From Magnetococcales bacterium (GTDB lineage: Bacteria > Pseudomonadota > Magnetococcia > Magnetococcales > UBA8363), in contig JADFZF010000008.1 in assembly GCA_015232645.1 (NCBI GenBank), positions 1-38,927 on the forward strand: DNA of 38,927 nt. The letters run 5' to 3'. The notes beneath the pieces were generated by a model that saw only the letters and a program-made list of their open reading frames with translations, made no database searches and was not told where the DNA came from. Shown in pieces: positions 26,701 through 35,217 of this stretch. Position numbers and translations under genes: made by a program. The number at the start of each line of letters is the position of its first letter. Position 1 is the stretch's first letter.

Positions 26701-27780
26701 GGCGACCTCCATGCGCCAACTTCCCAACAAGGCCACCTTTTGCGCCCGCATGAGGGTAGCCTCACTGCGTTGCAATTCCGCGGTACGCTCTCGAACCCGG
26801 AGTTCCAGCTCCTTCTGAATGGAGTTGAGAGCCTGGGTACGGGCATCGAAAGCCTGGGCCAGGATTTCCAATTCATCATTGCTCCCCAGGGGAGCACACA
26901 ACGCCCCCCCTTCACCCCCGACGCGACGGACCCGGTCACTGAGTTCCAGAATGGGACGGGAAAAACTTTTCCCCAAGCCGATGGCGGCCACGACCGCCCC
27001 TATGACCAGGATCATTCCAAACAAGACGAACGTGGAAACAGCCCTGTGAATAGGGGCCAAAAAATCCGCGGATGGGGTTCCCACCAATACCCCCGCATGA
27101 ATGCCGCGCAGTAAAGGTGCCGAATCGTCCGCCATGACCACTTCAGTGAGATATTCCACATCGGGATGAAAATTGAAGACGAAACGGTTCCGATCTTCCA
27201 AAACAATGGCCTGGAATAATTGATCACTGTGGACCATCAGCCTTCTAGCCATGGCTTCCAGGTCGTATTGGATGACCACTGCCCCCTGGGTGGTGTAATA
27301 ATAGCGGACGGGCGCCACCATGAGCAGATGATGACTGGGTTGAGAAAGAAACACCCCCGACTGACCCATCGACAAAGCCAGTCGCAATTCCGATGAGGCA
27401 TTGAAATCGGGCGTCCGCTCCCCTTTGATGAACAGCGGTTCTCCGTCAAAATCGACCAGGGCGAAGGACAGCACATCCCGACCTTTGGAAAAATCTTCCG
27501 CAACTTTGGGCAGATAATTTTCTCTGCCCTGGGGATCGATCAATCCGTTGATGATAAAATGGCTTTCCGCCAACCTCGTGGTATGTTCCATCAACATACC
27601 GATCTGCATCTCCAGGCGCAGCATCTTGTGCCGGGCTTGGTTGCTGAGGTTGGATCGATGTTCACGATCCAAATGATTGAACAACAACAACGAAATGAAC
27701 AATGTGGACAATCCGACCGTAACCGTCACCAGAACGGAGATGTAGGTAATCAGTTTGGTGCGTATGCTTTTGGGCATCAT
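23731..27780 (-). CDS. Hybrid histidine kinase: periplasmic sensor, HAMP, two PAS, HisKA, HATPase, two receivers, HPt
   Basis: 1349 aa. TM1 is about 9-34, a periplasmic domain 35-250, TM2 about 251-270, then a HAMP-like region, a coiled coil (about 310-345), PAS at about 350-455 and 465-575, and the dimerisation domain with phospho-acceptor H607 in SHEIRTP. The ATPase domain has N-, G1- (DTGIGM) and G2-boxes (GGTGLGLA). Receiver 1 has D898 (LIDYMMP), receiver 2 has D1044 (LMDVQMP), and an HPt domain has H1194 (AHTLKG). It is thus a complete internal phosphorelay. It starts 22 bp after the stop of the double binding-domain protein and has no good ribosome site of its own, so they are probably one operon and one signalling pathway. 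No separate response regulator lies beside it; the output is unknown. Confidence 0.95.
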   Translation of the reverse strand: MMPKSIRTKLITYISVLVTVTVGLSTLFISLLLFNHLDREHRSNLSNQARHKMLRLEMQIGMLMEHTTRLAESHFIINGLIDPQGRENYLPKVAEDFSKGRDVLSFALVDFDGEPLFIKGERTPDFNASSELRLALSMGQSGVFLSQPSHHLLMVAPVRYYYTTQGAVVIQYDLEAMARRLMVHSDQLFQAIVLEDRNRFVFNFHPDVEYLTEVVMADDSAPLLRGIHAGVLVGTPSADFLAPIHRAVSTFVLFGMILVIGAVVAAIGLGKSFSRPILELSDRVRRVGGEGGALCAPLGSNDELEILAQAFDARTQALNSIQKELELRVRERTAELQRSEATLMRAQKVALLGSWRMEVASGRIVWSDGVYDLLGLPPGTTMDYPTFVGYIHPDDRAKVARSWQNAMEGQAVYDIEHRILVNDSVRWIRELAEFQRDEQGTVTEVIGTVQCITDRQAAQESIRLLSQAVDQSSSDIMITNREGYIIYVNPKCIESTGFAREELINNKPGVIRSGNTPASVYETMWQSIVNGQTWRGELHNRRKDGSLFWEYAVISPVRDSDGTITHYLAIKDDITEKKRLEEERAQALSKAELASQAKSEFLANMSHEIRTPMNAIIGLSHLCLQTRLTAKQKDYIRKVHTSATSLLGIINDILDFSKIDAGRLDMESIEFTLDEVLGNLSSMVSIKAHEKHLEFIMRPAVDIPRVLVGDPLRLGQILLNLASNSVKFTQKGEVSIATHLLERDDQGVRLQFVIQDTGIGMTGEQIDRLFQAFSQADSSITRRYGGTGLGLAISKRLIALMDGSIQVESQVGVGSRFQFDVRLGVGREVPVKPSLPGSHFAGMRALVVDDNVNACDVMTFYLNSFSFIVDQVQGGQEAILAVRQADQNDTPYSLVLIDYMMPEVDGITAATTIRFQLALRSPPLLIVATAYGEEEVVRRATQEAHVDGFLVKPVSQSMLLEAIMEAFGHTARLHPQEANLLGDEREFFTVLSGAKILLAEDNEINRQVAMELLEQANITVVAVENGLEAVDRLLKERFDGVLMDVQMPGMDGLTATREIRRIPGLTELPILAMTANAMSGDRELCLEAGMQDHIAKPVVPREMFATLARWIKAAAPQPLPVAPHGDEVVEEPLTPDLPMIAGLNVKAGVARMGGRVDGYLKLLSRFCSNQRSAVAAIRQALRALDVDTACRLAHTLKGVAATIGAESLSWRAADVESRLRTRRHHDNDDLNALLEQMAVALESLCQSIDASVPHSPPVANVFSVAQVEDAKIINERNALMLQAFQQLESYDASAEETLARMQRLPMTDDLATDLIRVMDKVAQYDFESARDLLRGLAMGMGVNLANNQA

Positions 27781-27802
27781 GATATAAACCCGGTCTTCAG
27801 CG

Positions 27803-29974
27803 TTATGGGTTGACCGCCACTAGCTTGCCGTCACGATTGAAACGGGCGAGAAAATAGCTGCCCGGATCCAGCGCATCATGGCGTTCCGGAGAAAAAGGTG
27901 GGGAATAATGTTTGATCAACCCATCATATCCTTCCAGACTTTCCAAAGCATTGCGAACCTGGATGCGGTCGGTGGTACCCGCCTTGGCGATGGCTTGGGC
28001 CAGCAGGTGAATCAGATCATAGGCCTGGGCCACCCCGACATCGGATGGCATGTCGAAGCTGTCATTGGGAAAAAAGGATCTTTTATACCCCTCCAGAACC
28101 CGGTTGGACCGAGGTGTCGGAAGGTGGGCAAAAGAAAATGTTTGCAATACTTGAAGATCGATCGTTTCTGGAAGGGGGCCGATCATGGAAATGAAATGGC
28201 CGCTGGCCAGTCCCCAATGGGAGATGATCGGAAGGGTCGGTTGACCCCTAGCCGCCTGATTGATCATCTCCTTGACCAATCCTGCCCCCTCGACGACATT
28301 GGTGACCAGCACGATCACCTGGGCCCCCGACTGCCGGATACGGTCCAGTATGGTCGCCCAGTCGTTCTCACCCCGATCGACCCAGGCCACGTGCGTGGGA
28401 GCTTGGTTTCTTTCCTTGAGGCTGCGGATCATGGATTCTTCGTTGCCTCGGCCCCACAACGAATTTTCCAGCACCAAAGCCACTTGACCGTACTTTTGCG
28501 TGGCGGCCCGGATCAGGAAGGGAGCGGCGGTCTCGTCATTGGCGGAGACTCGAAAGGTATAATTGGGCGGGGGCCCCTGATGGACCAGCTTGGCCGCCGC
28601 GGCCCATGGAACCAGGTCGACGATATGGGTTGTCTGCGCCGCCCTGGCCTGGAGCTGGGCGATGGAACTGAACGTACCACTCATGATCGCCACGACATCG
28701 GGCATGGCGGCCAATTCTTGAAAGTTTTTCAAACCGATGGACGGTATCGCCCTGTTGTCGCGACAAATGAGGCGTAATGGTCGTCCCAAAACCCCGCCAC
28801 TGGCGTTGATCTCATCCATGGCCAGCAAAGCGCCTTGCTTGATCGCCAGACTGCCACGCACACTGATCGACGACAGATCGCTGTCCATTCCGACAACGAT
28901 GACTGGCGCCGGTTTGGCCGCCTGTTGTTGCCGAAACAACGATTCTTCCGCCTTGGATATCACATCGGGACCAATAATCGCTTCAAACTGGCGGGGCAGA
29001 TGCGCCGCATTTTCGATGAAACGCAGACGCTCCGATTCGGTCAGGGTGTGAATTTCGACTCCAGAGTGACGCAGCGTTTCGAGCCACTGTTGTTCCCGAC
29101 GTTGGGTCTCTTGCCGTTCGAAGCTGACCAATTCCCGTGCCGTGGTCAACAGCAGCGTGCGTGCCTCGGCGGGCATATCCCGCATGACCAGATGGCTGGC
29201 GGCCAGAACGTAACCCAAATAACCATGGTTGCTGATGGTCAGATGCGACTGCACCTGATAAAATTTCATCGTGGCAATAGCCACCAGGGGGTTTTCCTGG
29301 CCGTCGACCACCTTGTCGGCCAGCGCCTGACGGGTGGAATGGAAATCGATCAGAATCGGGGTGGACCCCATGGTCTCGAAGTGGTGCATGATCAGCCGGC
29401 TTTTCATGGTTCTGATTTTCAGGCCATGAAAATCTTCAGGACGGCGAATGGGGCGATCGGCGGTAAACTGTTTGAAACCATTCTCCCAGAAGGCCAGCCC
29501 CTCCAATCCCACGGGACGCAATTTTTCCAATAGCAACCCGCCCAATTCGCCATCCAGGAGCTGGTAGAGAGCATCTCGAGTGGGAAAATAAAATGGTAAA
29601 TCGACCAACTGCATCGCCGGAACCGCGGGACTGAGTTTGGCGGTCGGGATCAGGAGCAGTGCCAACCGCCCCTGACGGGTCATCTCCAACATTTGATCAT
29701 CATTGCCCAGTTCTTGGGCCGGGTGAAGCTTCACGCGGAGGTTTCCACCGCTCTTCTTGTTGACTTCCGCGGCAAAACGTCGGGCCGCCTCATGCAATGC
29801 ACTGTCTTCCGGCGAATTATGTCCCAGTTCGAGGGTCGTGATGGCGGCGGCGGCAGACCGGCTCGGCGTCAACGTCACCGCCGGGGCCATGGAATAATGA
29901 ACAAGCTTGTGAATCAAAGCGACCGCAATCAACAAAAATACCGCCCCAATGGCGACCAGTTTGAACAGCTTCAT
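27803..29974 (-). CDS. Membrane-anchored fusion of TRAP-type (DctP) and LivK-type solute-binding domains
   Basis: 723 aa from the ATG at 29974. Residues 1-29 form an N-terminal membrane anchor or signal (FKLVAIGAVFLLIAVALI). Residues about 46-345 are a DctP-type TRAP binding protein with the carboxylate-binding Arg188 in GLKIRT and the DGQENPL motif at 224-230. After a short linker, residues about 357-720 form a Peripla_BP_6 (branched-chain amino acid/amide ABC) domain: SLAIKQGALLAMDEINASGGVLGRPL, GTFSS, ALVLENSLWGRGNEES, YDLIHLLAQAI. No TRAP or ABC permease genes are near; the next gene is a hybrid kinase, so a sensory role is likely, like TorT with TorS. Upstream the frame remains open to 30289, but no family sequence is seen there. 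Confidence 0.92.
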   Translation of the reverse strand: MKLFKLVAIGAVFLLIAVALIHKLVHYSMAPAVTLTPSRSAAAAITTLELGHNSPEDSALHEAARRFAAEVNKKSGGNLRVKLHPAQELGNDDQMLEMTRQGRLALLLIPTAKLSPAVPAMQLVDLPFYFPTRDALYQLLDGELGGLLLEKLRPVGLEGLAFWENGFKQFTADRPIRRPEDFHGLKIRTMKSRLIMHHFETMGSTPILIDFHSTRQALADKVVDGQENPLVAIATMKFYQVQSHLTISNHGYLGYVLAASHLVMRDMPAEARTLLLTTARELVSFERQETQRREQQWLETLRHSGVEIHTLTESERLRFIENAAHLPRQFEAIIGPDVISKAEESLFRQQQAAKPAPVIVVGMDSDLSSISVRGSLAIKQGALLAMDEINASGGVLGRPLRLICRDNRAIPSIGLKNFQELAAMPDVVAIMSGTFSSIAQLQARAAQTTHIVDLVPWAAAAKLVHQGPPPNYTFRVSANDETAAPFLIRAATQKYGQVALVLENSLWGRGNEESMIRSLKERNQAPTHVAWVDRGENDWATILDRIRQSGAQVIVLVTNVVEGAGLVKEMINQAARGQPTLPIISHWGLASGHFISMIGPLPETIDLQVLQTFSFAHLPTPRSNRVLEGYKRSFFPNDSFDMPSDVGVAQAYDLIHLLAQAIAKAGTTDRIQVRNALESLEGYDGLIKHYSPPFSPERHDALDPGSYFLARFNRDGKLVAVNP

Positions 29975-29980
29975 CTTCGT

Positions 29981-29987
29981 CTTCTCC
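29981..29987 (-). promoter_or_regulatory. Ribosome site fixing the start of the double binding-domain gene
   Basis: GGAGAAG on the minus strand lies 6 bases before the ATG at 29974 and supports this start against the long upstream open frame. Confidence 0.7.
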
Positions 29988-30641
29988 AGGACAGGCCTGT
30001 CATTGGGGGGGATGGATCGGGGACAGGCGGGACAATCCCTGCCCCACCCGCGATGCTGTCGAATCCGCCAATATTTTCCATACCACCCTTCGCTCTCGCC
30101 CTCCACATCTTCATCACGTATCTCAATGGCCGACTCCATCCACCGGGTTGGAGAGTGCCAATCGTTCATCGATGTCCCACACGTTTCTTGGAATGGGATA
30201 CCACATGCTTGGCGATGCAACAACTGTCGATTCCCGCTGGGCCCGGTGAGGGAACACTTGTCGCCGACGGCTGGCGGGCTATCGGGCACCGCGGGTGGAT
30301 GAAGCTTGCGTCCATTTATATCTAAAGTAATTCATCGCCCCTGCCGGGAAAGAACCCAGAGAACTGCCGACGCCTGGGACTGACCCCGGGAAGGGCCTGG
30401 AAAATGGAATTGACGCATGTTATACAGAAGATGGTTCACACTCGTATCCTCCAGACCGATTTCACCAAAGGGACCGGCCATCTTGGCGGTGTTTGAGGCA
30501 ATGCCTTTACCATTTGGAAATCCTGTCACTCCTGGATTCAAGGGGGGGAATGGCGGCCATCCATCCCCTGCCAGGCCCGTGGAAACCGCCCGTTTTCACC
30601 CCTTGGAGGACGAAATTCTCTTCCTGCCCTGGTCATAACCG
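29988..30641. other. Long divergent intergenic stretch
   Basis: About 650 bp between the divergent signalling operon and the LPS operon. Short open frames exist on both strands, but none has a credible start, composition or family match. A TATAAA-like box on the minus strand near 30313-30320 may drive the signalling operon, which would give a leader of over 300 nt. I see no RNA gene. Confidence 0.4.
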
Positions 30642-30669
30642 TTGCCGATAGCGTTTGCCGAGATATAAT
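30642..30669 (+). promoter_or_regulatory. Putative promoter immediately before hldE
   Basis: A perfect TATAAT at 30664-30669 has TTGCCG at 30642-30647, spacing 16. Transcription would begin near 30676, only about five bases before the hldE ATG, giving an almost leaderless mRNA. Confidence 0.42.
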
Positions 30670-30680
30670 TCAGGTACCCC

Positions 30681-32162
30681 ATGAACGTCCAGCACACCCG
30701 CCTGCTCAAAGCCCTCACCCATGATTTTCGCCAGATTACCGTCTTCGTGATCGGCGATCTGATGTTGGATCGCTACCTGTGGGGTGAGGTTTCACGCATC
30801 TCCCCAGAGGCTCCGGTGCCGGTGGTGCGGTTGAACCGCGTCAGTGAAAACCCCGGCGCAGCCGCCAATGTGGCCATGAATCTGGTACGCCTGGGACTGA
30901 ATTGCCGTCTGGCCGGGTTTGTCGGCCATGACCCCGATGGCAACAAGCTCAGGGAACTCATCGCTGCCGCCGGCATCGACGTCTCCGCCATCTGGTCACT
31001 GTCGGACCATCCCACGGTCACCAAAACCCGTATCATCGGCGGCCATCAACAAATGCTGCGCCTGGATCTCGAGGATGTCCGCCCTCCGGAAGAATCGGAA
31101 CGCCTCCGCTTTGTGGCACGCCTGCTGGAAATGCTCGATTCCCTCCCTCCCCCCGCGGCCGTGATCCTGTCCGATTATGGCAAGGGGACCTTGGGCAAAG
31201 AAACCTGCCGCGCCATCATTCAAGCGGCTCGTTCCCGCGGCTTGCCGGTGGTCGTCGATCCCAAGGGGGTCGATTATACCCGCTATCACGGTGCCACCAC
31301 CCTGACCCCCAACCGGCGCGAATTGGCCGAAGCCATTCCATGGCCCTATGCCGATCTGGCCGGCCTGCTGGCCCAGGGGGAAAAAATGATTCCTTCCCTG
31401 GGGCTGGATTTCCTCACCGTCACTTTGAGTGAATTGGGTATCGCCCTCCTGGAAAAAGATTCCACCCCCAGACGCATTCCCGCCATGGCCAAAGAGGTGT
31501 TCGATGTCTCGGGGGCGGGCGATACGGTCGTGGCAACCCTGACCGCCGGCATCGCCGCCGGTCTGTCACCCATCGAAGCCTTGCATCTGGCCAATCTGGC
31601 GGCCGGAGTGGTGGTCGGCAAGGTGGGAACCACCCCCATCACCTATCCCGAAATTCTCGCCGCCCTGTCCACCGATGCCGCCATTGGCGAATCGGACAAA
31701 ATCTGCGATCTGGAACGGGCCTCGGCCCGCGTCGCCGCCTGGCGCGAATTGGGTCAAAAAATCGTCTTTACCAATGGCTGCTTCGACCTGCTCCACGCCG
31801 GACATGTGACCTATCTCGAAAAGGCCCGCCGGCTCGGACAAAGGCTGGTCGTCGGCCTGAATACCGATCGATCGGTTCGTCAACTCAAGGGACCCTCCCG
31901 CCCCGTCATCAACGAAAATGACCGCGCTCGCGTCCTGGCTGCCATGGCCTCCATCGACATGGTGGTTCCGTTCGACGAAGAAACCCCACTCAACCTGATT
32001 CAAAACCTCCAACCCCATATCCTCGCCAAAGGGGCCGACTATTCCCTGGAACAAGTAGTCGGCTACCGCGAAGTTCAACACTGGGGGGGCGAGTGTGTTC
32101 TGATCCCCCTGGTGGAGGGGAAAAGTTCTAGCCGTATCGTCGAACATATCAAACACCCTTAG
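30681..32162 (+). CDS. hldE: Bifunctional heptose-7-phosphate kinase / heptose-1-phosphate adenylyltransferase
   Basis: 493 aa. It makes ADP-heptose for the LPS inner core: first phosphorylation at O-1, later adenylylation. The PfkB kinase domain (about 15-335) shows GDLMLDRY, NPGAAANVAMNL, LSDYGKG and the catalytic GAGD at 278-281 with base D281. The nucleotidyltransferase domain (about 355-490) has FTNGCFDLLHAGH, with the HxGH motif at 372-375, then LNTDRSVRQLKG. Both halves are complete, so the protein is the fused form. It leads an operon; hldD begins 15 bp downstream. ADP-heptose is also a known immune-stimulating metabolite in pathogens, but nothing here indicates such a role. Confidence 0.97.
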   Translation: MNVQHTRLLKALTHDFRQITVFVIGDLMLDRYLWGEVSRISPEAPVPVVRLNRVSENPGAAANVAMNLVRLGLNCRLAGFVGHDPDGNKLRELIAAAGIDVSAIWSLSDHPTVTKTRIIGGHQQMLRLDLEDVRPPEESERLRFVARLLEMLDSLPPPAAVILSDYGKGTLGKETCRAIIQAARSRGLPVVVDPKGVDYTRYHGATTLTPNRRELAEAIPWPYADLAGLLAQGEKMIPSLGLDFLTVTLSELGIALLEKDSTPRRIPAMAKEVFDVSGAGDTVVATLTAGIAAGLSPIEALHLANLAAGVVVGKVGTTPITYPEILAALSTDAAIGESDKICDLERASARVAAWRELGQKIVFTNGCFDLLHAGHVTYLEKARRLGQRLVVGLNTDRSVRQLKGPSRPVINENDRARVLAAMASIDMVVPFDEETPLNLIQNLQPHILAKGADYSLEQVVGYREVQHWGGECVLIPLVEGKSSSRIVEHIKHP

Positions 32163-32177
32163 AAGAGGCACCAACCC

Positions 32178-33140
32178 ATGATCATTGTCACCGGCGGCGC
32201 CGGTTTCATCGGCTCCAATATCGTCGCCTTTCTCAACCAGCACGGTCGCAGTGACATTCTTATTGTGGACAACCTGCAGAAAAGTGACAAATTCCTCAAC
32301 CTGAGGGATCTCAAATTCCTTGATTTCCTCGACAAAAGTGAATTTCGTACCGCCCTCGGTCGCGGTGATTTCCACGCCCTGCCCATTCAGGCCATCCTGC
32401 ATCAGGGGGCCTGTTCCGATACCATGGAATACGATGGCCGCTACATGATGGATAACAATTATACCTACTCCAAAGAGTTGTTTCACTTTGCCGTAGGCCG
32501 TGGGATTCCGTTGGTCTATGCCTCTTCCGCCGCCACCTATGGGGCTTCCATACGCTTCTCCGAACATCCCGACAATGAAAAGCCCTTGAATATCTACGGA
32601 TATTCCAAGCTTTTGTTCGACCGCTATGTCTCGCAGCACTGTTCCGGAGTGGCGAGTGTGGTGGTGGGACTAAGATATTTCAACGTCTACGGCCCGCGTG
32701 AGGGACACAAGGGGCGGATGGCCTCCATGGTCCACCAGCTTCATGAACAGATCAGGAATACCGGAGTGGCGCGCCTGTTTCGGGGCTCCGGAGGATTCGC
32801 CGATGGCGAACAACGACGGGATTTCATTCATGTCGCCGATGTGGCCCGGATCAATATCGCCCTAATGGAACGCAAACCCGCCATCCATGGAGTTTTCAAC
32901 GTCGGAACCGGCATCAGCCGCAGCTTCAATGACATCGTCACCAATCTTTACCGTGCCATGGATCGTCCCCAGCAATCTACCACCTATGTGGCCATGCCCG
33001 AGGGACTCCAAGCCAAATACCAAAATTTCACCGAAGCGGATATCTCCGCCCTGACCTCCCTGCCGGGCCTGAATTATCAACCCACGTCGCTTGAGCAAGG
33101 GATCTCCGCCTTTGTCCTGGCTAAAGAAGCGGGACTTTGA
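32178..33140 (+). CDS. hldD: ADP-L-glycero-D-manno-heptose 6-epimerase
   Basis: 320 aa, extended short-chain dehydrogenase. It converts ADP-D,D-heptose to ADP-L,D-heptose, the donor for WaaC and WaaF. The NADP Rossmann motif TGGAGFIGSN is at residues 5-14, the ASSAATYG segment near 115, and the catalytic Tyr140-x3-Lys144 in YGYSK. The stretch LRYFNVYGPREGHKGRMASM is characteristic of HldD. The ribosome site AGAGG lies upstream. The stop TGA overlaps the TTG start of waaF. Confidence 0.96.
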   Translation: MIIVTGGAGFIGSNIVAFLNQHGRSDILIVDNLQKSDKFLNLRDLKFLDFLDKSEFRTALGRGDFHALPIQAILHQGACSDTMEYDGRYMMDNNYTYSKELFHFAVGRGIPLVYASSAATYGASIRFSEHPDNEKPLNIYGYSKLLFDRYVSQHCSGVASVVVGLRYFNVYGPREGHKGRMASMVHQLHEQIRNTGVARLFRGSGGFADGEQRRDFIHVADVARINIALMERKPAIHGVFNVGTGISRSFNDIVTNLYRAMDRPQQSTTYVAMPEGLQAKYQNFTEADISALTSLPGLNYQPTSLEQGISAFVLAKEAGL

Positions 33141-34213
33141 CTCCATCATCGACCACATCGATACCTGCCATTCTGGTTGTCGGTCCCTCATGGGTCGGCG
33201 ACATGGTGATGGCGCAACCCTTGTTTCAACTCCTGAAACGTCAGATAGGTCCCTGTCTCATAGATGTCCTGGCCCCCGCCTGGAGCCTGCCCCTGGTGGA
33301 GCGGATGCCGGAGGTGCGTGCCGGAATCGACCTGCCGTTGCGCCACGGTGATCTGGGACTGGTGCGACGTTACCGTCTGGGGAAGGAGCTTCAAGGGCAT
33401 TACCGCCAGGCGATTGTGTTACCCAACTCGTTCAAATCGGCCCTGGTTCCGTTTTTTGCCCGGATCCCCCGGCGCACCGGTTTCATCGGCGAGGGGCGGC
33501 TGGGACTTTTGAACGACATGCGACGCCTGGACCGCAAGCTGTACCCGCAAACGGTGCAACGTTTTGCCGCCCTGAGCCTGGACCCGGGCCAAACCTTGCC
33601 GACGCCATTGCCCATACCGCAATTGACCCTCCTCCCACAACGCGTCTGCGCCACGTTTCGTGGCCTGGGGATTCCCCTCGACGGACATCCCAATCTGGCT
33701 CTGTGCCCCGGGGCGGAATTTGGACCGGCCAAACGTTGGCCGCTGCATCATTTTCAAACCTTGGCCCGGGAATGTACCCGGCAGGGATGGCGGGTGGTGG
33801 TGCTCGGGTCGGCCAAGGAACGGACTTTGGGAGAGGCCATCTGTCCGGCGACAGCTGGCAACTGCCTGAACCTGGCGGGAACGACCTCCCTGGAGGAGTC
33901 GGTGGACCTGCTGTCGTTTGTCCAGGCGGTGGTCACCAACGATTCGGGCCTCATGCATGTGGCCGCTGCCTTGAATCGTCCAGTGATCGCCCTTTTTGGC
34001 TCATCCGATCCCAACCATACCCCCCCCATGGCAACCCAGGCCCATATTTTGACCCGTCATTTTCCCTGTGCGCCATGCTTCAAACGCCAGTGCCCTCAGG
34101 GTGATCCTCCCCCATGCCTGGAGCAAATCACCCCGGATCAGGTCCTGGAAACCCTTCATGCATTAACCGCTCAGGGTTCCCGTCCCACCCAGATCACCAT
34201 GACAGGCTCATGA
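33137..34213 (+). CDS. waaF: ADP-heptose--LPS heptosyltransferase II
   Basis: 358 aa, glycosyltransferase family 9. It adds the second heptose to the LPS inner core at the cytoplasmic face. ILVVGPSWVGDMVMAQ near the N-terminus, LPNSFKSALVPFFA, GAEFGPAKRWP and TNDSGLMHVAAAL are WaaF signatures. A Cys-rich tail (CAPCFKRQCPQGDPPPC) is common in the family. The start is a TTG at 33137 overlapping the hldD stop (TTGA); no ATG precedes the conserved GPSWVGDM block, so the rare start is likely real. Its stop overlaps the waaC start. Confidence 0.92.
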   Translation: MTPSSTTSIPAILVVGPSWVGDMVMAQPLFQLLKRQIGPCLIDVLAPAWSLPLVERMPEVRAGIDLPLRHGDLGLVRRYRLGKELQGHYRQAIVLPNSFKSALVPFFARIPRRTGFIGEGRLGLLNDMRRLDRKLYPQTVQRFAALSLDPGQTLPTPLPIPQLTLLPQRVCATFRGLGIPLDGHPNLALCPGAEFGPAKRWPLHHFQTLARECTRQGWRVVVLGSAKERTLGEAICPATAGNCLNLAGTTSLEESVDLLSFVQAVVTNDSGLMHVAAALNRPVIALFGSSDPNHTPPMATQAHILTRHFPCAPCFKRQCPQGDPPPCLEQITPDQVLETLHALTAQGSRPTQITMTGS

Positions 34214-35217
34214 AGGTGCTCCTGGTGAAAACCTCGTCTCTGGGAGATCTCCTCCACACCCTTCCGGCGCTGACCGATGCCATGAATCATGACGGAAGTA
34301 TCGAATTTCACTGGTTGGCGGAAGAAAATCTAGCCGAAATTCCCACCTGGCACCGGGGGGTACGGCGGGTGCTGCCACTTCCCTGGCGGCGCTGGCGACG
34401 TCATCCACTTCAAGCCTGTTTGCAGGGAGAATGGCGACGTTTTCTCCGTGAATTACGCCAGGAAGACTACGATGCCATCATTGATGCCCAGGGATTGCTG
34501 AAAAGCGCCATCCCGGCCTTTCTGGCCCGCGGTGAAAGCTGGGGACTGGATCGACACAGTGCCCGGGAACCGATGGCCTCCTTATGGTATCGACATCGAC
34601 TCCGGGTGGCCAGGGAAATGCACGCCGTCGACCGGGTGCGTGCCCTGCTGGCCCAGGCCTTGCAATATCCCCTCCCCCGGGAACGACCCGATTATGGTTT
34701 ACAACAGAGGTTTGCCTCGAACCCCAATGGCGATTATCTTGTCTTCGTCCATGGCACCACCTGGGCCAGCAAGCACTGGCCAGAACATCATTGGCATCAG
34801 TTGCTGGCACTCTTGGACTCCCAAATTCCCGTCCTGTTACCCTGGGGCAACGCCCTGGAGAAAGAGACCGCGGAGCGGCTGGCACGATCCAAAAGCGACG
34901 CCGTCCGGGTGACGGAAAAATCGAGCCTGACACGCCTGGCACGGATATTGGCCCAGGCCCGAGGCGTGGTGACGGTGGATACGGGACCGGCGCATCTGGC
35001 GGCGGCGTTGAACCGACCGGCGTTCTGTCTGTACGGTCCCACCGATCCGGCCCAGGTGGGGACAGTGTGCCAAAACCATCATCATGTTCGGGGACCCTGT
35101 CCCCACTCCCCCTGCCGACGACGGCTCTGTCCCCTGGTCCCACCCGGTTCTCCATCCCCCTGCATGGAAGCCATCGATCCGCGGCATGTCCACCATTGGC
35201 TGGAGGCCTTGCCGTGA
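34210..35217 (+). CDS. waaC: ADP-heptose--LPS heptosyltransferase I
   Basis: 335 aa, glycosyltransferase family 9. It transfers the first heptose to Kdo-lipid A. The N-terminus MKVLLVKTSSLGDLLHTLPALTDA is the WaaC hallmark; then IDAQGLLKSA, LVFVHGTTWASKHWP and VTVDTGPAHLAAALNRP follow. The tail is Cys- and Pro-rich. The ATG at 34210 forms an ATGA overlap with the waaF stop; the frame is open 32 codons upstream but lies inside waaF and lacks similarity. The next gene overlaps its stop by four bases (GTGA). Confidence 0.94.
   Translation: MKVLLVKTSSLGDLLHTLPALTDAMNHDGSIEFHWLAEENLAEIPTWHRGVRRVLPLPWRRWRRHPLQACLQGEWRRFLRELRQEDYDAIIDAQGLLKSAIPAFLARGESWGLDRHSAREPMASLWYRHRLRVAREMHAVDRVRALLAQALQYPLPRERPDYGLQQRFASNPNGDYLVFVHGTTWASKHWPEHHWHQLLALLDSQIPVLLPWGNALEKETAERLARSKSDAVRVTEKSSLTRLARILAQARGVVTVDTGPAHLAAALNRPAFCLYGPTDPAQVGTVCQNHHHVRGPCPHSPCRRRLCPLVPPGSPSPCMEAIDPRHVHHWLEALP

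Noticed and set aside
26431-27114. 227-codon plus-strand open frame
   Set aside because: Shadow of the hybrid kinase PAS/HAMP region on the other strand.
29975-30289. 105-codon upstream extension of the double binding-domain protein, including CPAC
   Set aside because: A strong GGAGAAG site and a clear membrane anchor mark the start at 29974; the extension has no signal-peptide logic.
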